In this document: piece by piece, positions 7,044 to 13,275 of the stretch
Layout of the letters: each line of letters starts with the position of its first letter
Position numbering within the stretch: position 1 is the first letter of the stretch
Assembly: GCA_947474995.1 (NCBI GenBank)
Contig: CANJNJ010000011.1
Span: 1-54,574, forward strand
Length of the DNA stretch: 54,574 bases
Source of the DNA: Opitutaceae bacterium
GTDB taxonomy: Bacteria > Verrucomicrobiota > Verrucomicrobiia > Opitutales > Opitutaceae
Direction of reading: 5' to 3'
Notes under the pieces: model-generated
What the model was told of the DNA's origin: nothing
What the model saw: only the letters and a program-made list of their open reading frames with translations
The model's database searches: none
Program-made: the position numbers and the translations under genes

Positions 7044-9752
7044 TCAGCGCGCCACGAGCCGGACCGGGCCGATCAAACCGGAAACCGCCGGCACGGGTGC
7101 GCCGGCCCTGCCTCCGACACTGCCGTACGGTACAGGGGCGCGCCCGGCTCGACCGGCCGCGGCGGTCGCCCCCGGCGGCGGCCCGCCACCGCCGCGACCG
7201 GGCGGCGTCGCGTTGACCTGCACTTCCAAATCGTTGACGCCTGTTTTTAGCGCAGCGGTGACGTCCCAGCGATACGGCTGCCAGGCGTGCGCCGGGAGTT
7301 GCTTCCCGTTCAGCGTGATCCGGGCGTAGTCGCGTACCTCGGCGATTTCCAGAAACACGCGTTTTCCGCCAGGCGCGGCGGGTGCGGTGAACTGTCGGTG
7401 ATAGGTCGCAGGGCCGCTGAACGATCGGGAGCCGAGCTCCTCCCATGAACGCAGCGGCGTGGCCAGCTGTTTGTCTTCGAGGTCCAGCGTCCAGTCTCCG
7501 GCCAACTCCAGCAGGGGCGTGGCGGCAATCCACGCCGGCTCCGCCGTTGAGATCTCCGCGGGGAGCGGCCCGACCACGACGAGCTTCGTCTCATACGGTC
7601 CCAATACGAGCGGAACGCTCACGGAATCGGTCCCGGCCGTCACGCCGGACATGGGATGAATCTCACCCGTGGCGAGGTCCCAGGCTTGCACCTGGCCGCG
7701 GCCGGCGATGGTGGCGATGCGCGTCTCCTCCCGGCGGCTCTCGTTGAAGAAGAAATACATCTCGGCGTCGCGCCAGCTCCGGTGCAGGTAGGTCAGCCGC
7801 GGAAACTCGCCATCCAGCTTCACATCCGGCCTTGGCAGCGCCGCGATCACGGCTGGCGTGATCTCGCCCGAAGGTTCGACGAGCGTGGCGAAGCTGACAT
7901 CCGGCACTTCTTTTGCGCCGAGAAAAGTGCGGTCCACGATCAGCCCGGGGGGCTTGCCCACGAAAATGACTTTGCCGCCGGATTTGGCGAAGGCCTGCAG
8001 GCGGGCGAGCGCGGCCTGCGGAATGACCGACAGGGAGGGAATCACGATGGCCCGGTAGAGTTGGCCGCTGAGATTCTTGAAGGTGCCGTCGCCCAGCGCC
8101 GCCACCGAGGTGAGCGACTGGTCGTCGATGTAATCCCAATCCACCTGGTGCTCGAGCAACTGCCAGCCGAGCTTGGTCATGCTCCGATTGGCGTCCTCGT
8201 CCCCCATCCAGAAGCTGCCCAGGGGAAGATAGAGGGCCACCTGCGCCGCCGGCCGGCCGATGGCCATCAGGTAGCCGGCGCGGTTGGCATACCAGGCCAG
8301 CAGCGATGACTGCGGCGGCGGCGCGCCTCCGTCCGCGCGGCCCCCGGGGAGGCGGAGCTGCAGGGCGTTGATGCCCCGGACAATTTGAAAATCGAGCGAG
8401 TACTTGCCGTCGACGCCCGGCCCGCCGCCGGACTCGGTCCACACCTTGGGTCGGCCGAATAGATGCGCGGCCGACGAGGCGAGCTTCGGGAAATTGTTGT
8501 TGATGTTCCACGTCCCGTCCGGCGTGTGCACCGCCGCGGGCGTAAGCTGGTTCAGATTATCGATGCCCGGCACCTGCACGTGCCGCATGGCCCGGAAAAA
8601 ATCGCCCTCGCTCCGCACCAGCGCCATCATGGTCTCTTCGTGATTCAGGTGCACCAGGTACTCCACGTTGTGCCCGGCGCACCATTCGGCCTGCAGTTTG
8701 AAAAACGTGCGACCGAAGATGCCGCTCCACACGTCGTAGTAGTCGGCCTTGGCGCGCTGCCCTTCCGTGGTCACCTGGCCGCTGAAGAACAGGGGGAGGT
8801 AGGGCTGCAGGTCGTAACCTTTCTGCTGCTGGAATTCCGCCAGCAGCTGTGGAGTCCAGGGCGTCATCGGGCCGCTGTAGTCCGGCTCATCCCCGAAGAA
8901 ACCAAGCACGGTCCGGCCAAACTCCGCGCCGACGGCCTGGAAGTACGTTTCGTGAGTGATCTTGAGGAAGGCGCGGGTGGCCTCCGGATCGAGATAATCG
9001 ATCAGTGAATAGAGCGCGTCCTTGGCGCGGGTGCCGTCCTCGCGATTGTTGTTCCGGGTCGGCGAACTGACGTAGATGTGCCGGACGAAAACCACCTCCC
9101 AGGTGTAACGGGGCTCATTCGGGGTCGTGCCCTCGTAGGGCACGATCCACCGGAGCTGGCCGTTTGCGGGCACCGGAATGAGAACGGTGCCCTGCACCTG
9201 CTGGTCGAGGGAGGCCTTCACCGCGAAGATGGCGAGGGTGTCCGCCGGCACCGGGACCGCGAGCGTCTGGCCAGGCACGACGCGAATCCGGATATCGGCG
9301 ACGATGCCCTGCATGCCCAGCTGCGGGAATTGCTTGCTGATCGCGCCGCCGGCAAAACCGCTGGGGTAGTCGCATTCGTCCTGGAGCCATACCTTCATTC
9401 CCCGCTTGGCCGCTTCCTGGACCACGAACTTCACCTGATCCATGTGCTCCGGCGAAAGGTACTTCGGTTCGCCGCGTCCCGGCGAATGGTTGATCACGAA
9501 GATGCCCATGGCCGCCAGCCGATCCAAATCCTGCACAATCCGGGTCCTCGTTTCCCGGGCGTCCGGCCCGTTCCAGCTGAGAAACGGCTGAATGGCGCCA
9601 TATTCGTGGGGCGGGGCCTTGAAGTTGGCGGCCGCCTCAGCCAGCGACGGCACCGTGACTTCCTGCCACGGACGTTGTGCCGGCAAGGTCGCGGCCAGCA
9701 GCGGAAGCAGGATCACGAGGGCTGGAATTTTTTCATTTTGGGATCCCTCCAC
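7044..9752 (-). CDS. Secreted GH106-like alpha-L-rhamnosidase candidate
   Basis: The 902-residue frame opens at GTG (9752, with GGAG six bases upstream) and encodes a hydrophobic export segment (LVILLPLLAATLPA). An ATG at 9735, with GGAGGG eight bases upstream, would give a textbook signal peptide but is out of frame by one base in an A6 run. The N-terminal catalytic region has LSWNGPDARETR, PSGFAGGAISKQF and an acidic FFGDEPDY motif, as in GH106-type rhamnosidases. The C-terminal 200 residues form a GH2-like sugar-binding sandwich (SFSGPATYHRQF, ITLNGKQLP, GLIGPVRLV). That sandwich is interrupted by about 40 Gly/Pro/Ala-rich residues before its last strand. Substrate (rhamnose in pectin or ulvan-like polymers) is inferred from family and from the receptors nearby. 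Confidence 0.75.
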   Translation of the reverse strand: MEGSQNEKIPALVILLPLLAATLPAQRPWQEVTVPSLAEAAANFKAPPHEYGAIQPFLSWNGPDARETRTRIVQDLDRLAAMGIFVINHSPGRGEPKYLSPEHMDQVKFVVQEAAKRGMKVWLQDECDYPSGFAGGAISKQFPQLGMQGIVADIRIRVVPGQTLAVPVPADTLAIFAVKASLDQQVQGTVLIPVPANGQLRWIVPYEGTTPNEPRYTWEVVFVRHIYVSSPTRNNNREDGTRAKDALYSLIDYLDPEATRAFLKITHETYFQAVGAEFGRTVLGFFGDEPDYSGPMTPWTPQLLAEFQQQKGYDLQPYLPLFFSGQVTTEGQRAKADYYDVWSGIFGRTFFKLQAEWCAGHNVEYLVHLNHEETMMALVRSEGDFFRAMRHVQVPGIDNLNQLTPAAVHTPDGTWNINNNFPKLASSAAHLFGRPKVWTESGGGPGVDGKYSLDFQIVRGINALQLRLPGGRADGGAPPPQSSLLAWYANRAGYLMAIGRPAAQVALYLPLGSFWMGDEDANRSMTKLGWQLLEHQVDWDYIDDQSLTSVAALGDGTFKNLSGQLYRAIVIPSLSVIPQAALARLQAFAKSGGKVIFVGKPPGLIVDRTFLGAKEVPDVSFATLVEPSGEITPAVIAALPRPDVKLDGEFPRLTYLHRSWRDAEMYFFFNESRREETRIATIAGRGQVQAWDLATGEIHPMSGVTAGTDSVSVPLVLGPYETKLVVVGPLPAEISTAEPAWIAATPLLELAGDWTLDLEDKQLATPLRSWEELGSRSFSGPATYHRQFTAPAAPGGKRVFLEIAEVRDYARITLNGKQLPAHAWQPYRWDVTAALKTGVNDLEVQVNATPPGRGGGGPPPGATAAAGRAGRAPVPYGSVGGRAGAPVPAVSGLIGPVRLVAR

Positions 9753-9809
9753 GAAGGTCTCCGCGCCTCGGACCGATCAAACCTTGGATCAGTGCCACCA
9801 CGAAACGCA

Positions 9810-9902
9810 GAACACTTCAGGCATTACCCTTTACCTCTTCGGACGTCCAGAATTTCGCGCGGTTTGATTTCCGCGCCTGAAAGGGCAAAGCCTGAGGTGT
9901 TC
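9810..9902. repeat. 93-base inverted-repeat element in a divergent promoter region
   Basis: Terminal arms of 23 bases (9810-9832 and 9880-9902) are inverted with about 20 matches; their core is GAACACYTCAGGC. An inner hairpin GCGCGG/CCGCGC lies near 9857-9876, and GGACGTC occurs both inside (about 9841) and just outside (about 9904). It lies between the divergent rhamnosidase-like gene and the S58 pseudogene. It could be a miniature mobile element or a REP-type palindrome. Confidence 0.55.
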
Positions 9903-9992
9903 AGGACGTCTTGCCTCCCCGGCGGATCGTCCCGTCCCCGCGGGCAGCGCGAGTGCATTTTTCATCCGGCCCAGCACATTTCGCCAGCCGTC

Positions 9993-10950
9993 ATGGACCG
10001 CGTCCGCCTCGCCTCCGCTTTTTTGGCCGGAATTTGCCTCACCGCTGCGGCGATCGCCGCCAAACCGCGCGCCCGCGACCTCGGCGTGCCGTTCGATGGC
10101 CGGCCGGGCCCGCTCAACGCCATTACGGACGTCGCCGGGGTCGAGGTTGGTCAAACCACGATCATCCGGGGCGAAGGCCGGCTCGTGGTGGGCGAGGGTC
10201 CCGTGCGCACCGGGGTAACGGTGCTGTTCCCGCGCGGGCGAAGTCTGGTGGTCGCTGCCCGTCGTGGCCGAGACGTGGGATGGCTGGCTCAACGATCTTA
10301 ACGGGTTTCACGTCAAGCCCGAGCACGTCTTCGCGGCCATGGAAACCGCGAAGGGTGGTCCCGTTGACGAGGGCGGAGTGGGTGGCGGGACGGGCATGAT
10401 CTGCCACGAGTTCAAGGGTGGCCTTGGTACGGCGTCGCGCGTCACCAGCGGTGGGCACACCGTCGGCGTGCTCGTGCAGGCCAATTATGGCCTGCGTCGG
10501 CAGCTCACCATTGCGGGGGTTCCGGTCGGGAAGGAAATTTCGGAAGGGGCCTTCCGCCCAGATGAGGACGGCTCGATCATCGTGGTGATCGCCACCGATG
10601 CGCCGGTGCTGCCGCACCAGCTCAAACGGCTCGCGCGCCGCGCGTCGCTGGGCCTCGGCCGGATGGGCTCGATTTCCGGCGACGGTTCAGGGGACTTGTT
10701 TGTCGCGTTTTCCGCCGCGAATGCGGTTCCGACCGAACCGAAAAAATCGGGCGTAGTGCAGCTGATGAACACCGAGGATCTCGGGCCCGTTTTTGCCGGT
10801 GTGGTGGATGCGACCGAAGAAGCGATCGTCAAAGCGCTCGTCGCTGGCGAAACGATGACGGGCCGCGACGGCCACGTCGTCCGCGGACTGCCGCACGAGC
10901 CGTTGCGCGTCGTGCTCAAGCAATACGGCCGACTTAACGAAGGCCCGTAG
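9993..10950 (+). pseudogene. S58 (DmpA-type) L-aminopeptidase/D-esterase gene broken by an internal deletion
   Basis: The start at 9993 gives a signal peptide (MDRVRLASAFLAGICLTAAA) and then the family N-terminus (ARDLGVPFDGRPGPLNAITD, VGEGPVRTGVTVLFPRG). Just after that, around 10235-10246, the frame changes. The sequence resumes in another frame with WWSLPVVAETWDGWLND, GGVGGGTGMICHEFKGG and NYGLRRQLTIAGVPVG. The self-cleavage/nucleophile region DGSIIVVIATDAPVLP is intact. Family members have roughly 90 residues between these points, including the FSLNGNGEMTG and TNTHSVG-type segments, and all are missing. The gap is therefore an out-of-frame deletion of roughly 280 bases in the alpha chain, and no functional autoprocessed enzyme is expected. 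A mis-assembly could look the same. Confidence 0.85.
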
Positions 10951-10996
10951 GCCAAAGGCGTAGTGTCACCTATTGGGTGACACTACGCCTTTGGCC
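10950..10996. repeat. Perfect 21-base-pair hairpin between convergent genes
   Basis: The arms 10950-10970 and 10976-10996 are perfectly complementary, with a TATTG loop. The left arm starts on the last base of the S58 stop codon. No T-run follows on either strand. The 15-mer CACTACGCCTTTGGC in the right arm recurs at 23714-23728 next to another palindrome. It may serve as a bidirectional transcription end point for the S58 remnant and the convergent gene ending at 11094. Confidence 0.7.
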
Positions 10997-11093
10997 ACGC
11001 ACGGTCCGGAGCGGTCCCGGCTGCCGCGGACGGGCTAAAGTCAAAATGCGGTGGGACGTTGGGATAGGATGTCGCGGCTGCGGCCCGCGAACC

Positions 11094-13025
11094 CTAATGC
11101 TTCCCGCCTTTATCCAAGGCCTGCAACTTGAGTTCCTCGACCGCGGCCAGCGCCGCGAAGCCTGAGGTGTAGGCGCAACAGACCCGATACCACGCGCGAT
11201 AGCCACCACCCACGGCCGAGTGATCGGTCACGCCAATGATTCCACCGCGCGCCTCGAGATCCGGACCTTGATATTGATTGTTCATGCACCACGCGAGGGC
11301 CTTCCGTGCCGTCGCGAGGTAACTCGCTTCCCCGGTGGCGGCATAAAGCCGGTAGTACAGGAGCGACCACAGCGCGGTGCCCTTTTCACTGATGCCATTT
11401 TTTTCGACGGGTTGGTCGGCAATGAACACCCAGCTGCCGTCGGGTCGCTGCCATTTCGCCATCTGATCGGCCATGCGCCTGGCCTGCGCCAGATAGCCGC
11501 CCTCAGGCACGGCCTGATGGGCGGCCAGCAGTCCCTCCATCGCCCATCCGAGGCCGCGGGTCATGCGCTTCGTCGCCATCACGCCGGTGCGCTGATGCCA
11601 CCCGCGGTCCCACAGCCCGTCGGGCCGGGCGAGCTTGGCCAGATGCCGCTTGATGTAGTCGTCCGCCTGCTGCTGGTAACGGCGATTTCCCGTGGCCGCA
11701 AAGAGCGCGCTCAATCCTTCCACGCCGAAGCCGGATTCGTCGATCGTCTGATCAGACCATTCGTGCCGATCGACATAGTAGTCCTGGGGGACCAGCTCAT
11801 ATTCCTTCATGAGCCGGGCGGTGGAGGCGGCGAGCAGTTCGGCCGCCTTGAGGTACTCCGGATTGCCCGTTTCACGATAAAGGGGAATCCACGCCCATCC
11901 GGAAAGGAAGTTCGCGTCCGACGGAGCCACGCATTGTTCAAAGCCAAAGGGCAGATCGATCGCCCGGCGCCAGCGCGAGAGCGGAATCCCGTAGGCGGGG
12001 TGGCTCGGGTCCATAATCCGCAACGCCAGGCTGCTGCGTCCAATCTGATCGGCGGTCGTCGTGAGCTGGTGCGCGGCGAAGTGTTGGGCGATCGCGGGTT
12101 GCTTGGCCGCTTCCAGCAAAGCCGAGACGGCGGGCCCTCCGCCCCAGATCCAGTAAGATGACCGGTAAGTCCGCGCATCGAGGTCGTAGAATAAATGCAG
12201 CCCGCCGAAAGTCGGGCTGGCGGGATTCAGATTCTGCGAGCGCAGAATGTAGTTCACGGAATCGACCAACGACTGTTCGACATTCTTCCGCGTCAGGGTC
12301 TGCGCCGGGCGATCGCCGCCGGTCGCCGGGTACGCTGACTTGGGGCCGAATCGCCCGACTTCGACTTCCTGACCGGAAGCGGCGTCGACGATGGCCACCG
12401 ATCCCGCCCATTCCTCGCCCAAGGGTAGCACCACGTACCGCGCCCGCCCGTCGACGACCGGTACTTTTACCTGCAAGTAGAAATCGTCGAGCGCCACGGC
12501 CGGTTCGCAGTACACGTTGTTTTCCCAGCTCTCGAGGATGGCTGCGTCCACGATCATGGTGCGACGGCCCGGTTCGGCCTTGCCATGGAAGTGGTGGTTG
12601 ACGGCTACCAAACGCGGGGCCGTCCGCCACTGCAGCACGCCCGTCATGCCCGCGTTCAACTGCACATCGACCACCGGGTACCAAATTTCCTTATCCGGCT
12701 TGGGGGAGGGCAGCACGGTCTGGGGCGAAGGATGGTTGGGCGAAATGTCCGTGATCTTGCTCATCGGATGGTTGCGCGCGCTCCGAATGCGCAGCTCCAC
12801 TTCCTTGGTCGGCAGCGGCAGCGTCAGGCTGATTTCTACCGGGAGAAATCTGCTGGCGGTCGGATCGGCGGCCGTGCTGGGGGAAACCAGGCACAAGGCG
12901 AAGAGAAAAAATGGGGTCAGCAGACGAAGGCTTTTCAAGGGAGTGAGGAGATCGGCGAAAAGCGGTAAGCCAGCATGAGTGAGGCGTCGAGTCGTTAGCG
13001 CGGGTCCCGATACCCCGGTTTTCAT
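11094..13025 (-). CDS. Secreted six-hairpin (alpha/alpha toroid) glycosidase-like protein, copy B
   Basis: It is a paralog of the gene at 2116-3945: GGLHLFYDLDARTYRSSYWI, SGWAWIPLYR, DESGFGVEGLSALFAATG, RGLGWAMEGLLAAHQA and RPDGSWVFIADQP match copy A in order. The start is uncertain. An ATG at 13025 gives 643 residues with a long pre-sequence. A TTG at 12938 gives 614 residues with a better export signal (KSLRLLTPFFLFALCLVSPS, then TAAD). As in copy A, about 230 residues of unassigned strand-rich sequence precede the toroid domain. The fold is shared with GH88/GH105 enzymes, but no catalytic assignment is possible by eye. It lies downstream of the DUF1592 gene on the same strand, with a palindromic element between. 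Confidence 0.7.
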   Translation of the reverse strand: MKTGVSGPALTTRRLTHAGLPLFADLLTPLKSLRLLTPFFLFALCLVSPSTAADPTASRFLPVEISLTLPLPTKEVELRIRSARNHPMSKITDISPNHPSPQTVLPSPKPDKEIWYPVVDVQLNAGMTGVLQWRTAPRLVAVNHHFHGKAEPGRRTMIVDAAILESWENNVYCEPAVALDDFYLQVKVPVVDGRARYVVLPLGEEWAGSVAIVDAASGQEVEVGRFGPKSAYPATGGDRPAQTLTRKNVEQSLVDSVNYILRSQNLNPASPTFGGLHLFYDLDARTYRSSYWIWGGGPAVSALLEAAKQPAIAQHFAAHQLTTTADQIGRSSLALRIMDPSHPAYGIPLSRWRRAIDLPFGFEQCVAPSDANFLSGWAWIPLYRETGNPEYLKAAELLAASTARLMKEYELVPQDYYVDRHEWSDQTIDESGFGVEGLSALFAATGNRRYQQQADDYIKRHLAKLARPDGLWDRGWHQRTGVMATKRMTRGLGWAMEGLLAAHQAVPEGGYLAQARRMADQMAKWQRPDGSWVFIADQPVEKNGISEKGTALWSLLYYRLYAATGEASYLATARKALAWCMNNQYQGPDLEARGGIIGVTDHSAVGGGYRAWYRVCCAYTSGFAALAAVEELKLQALDKGGKH

Positions 13026-13053
13026 CCTGAGGCTGTTCCCGAAGCCAACGAAA

Positions 13054-13108
13054 GGTGGACCGGGCGCTCCGCGCGCGGTCTGCGGCGAGCGGAGCTCACC
13101 GCCCACCC
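13054..13108. repeat. Palindromic element, family GGTGGACCGNGCG, copy 1
   Basis: This 55-base imperfect palindrome begins GGTGGACCGGGCGCTCCGC and ends with the inverted GCGGAGCTCACCGCCCACCC. The preceding CGAAA and the overall length match the copy at 23660-23714. It lies between the DUF1592 gene and six-hairpin protein B, partly in the leader of the latter. Confidence 0.6.
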
Positions 13109-13275
13109 GGCACGGTGTCCGTGGTTCGAGAGGTGACATCGCGAAAGACGTCATCGGCAACGTCGCTGATGCTCAGAGTGACCGAGAGGGGCGCAGTACC
13201 CACCCTCTTCAACCTCGCACCGAGCCCGACACCAGCGCACCCGCAACGGGCAGCGACTCGACGCTTTCATCGAGA

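Noticed and set aside
9078-10301. 407-codon + frame as one long gene
   Set aside because: Only its last part (from 9993) is the S58 N-terminus; the rest is antisense to the rhamnosidase-like gene and intergenic.
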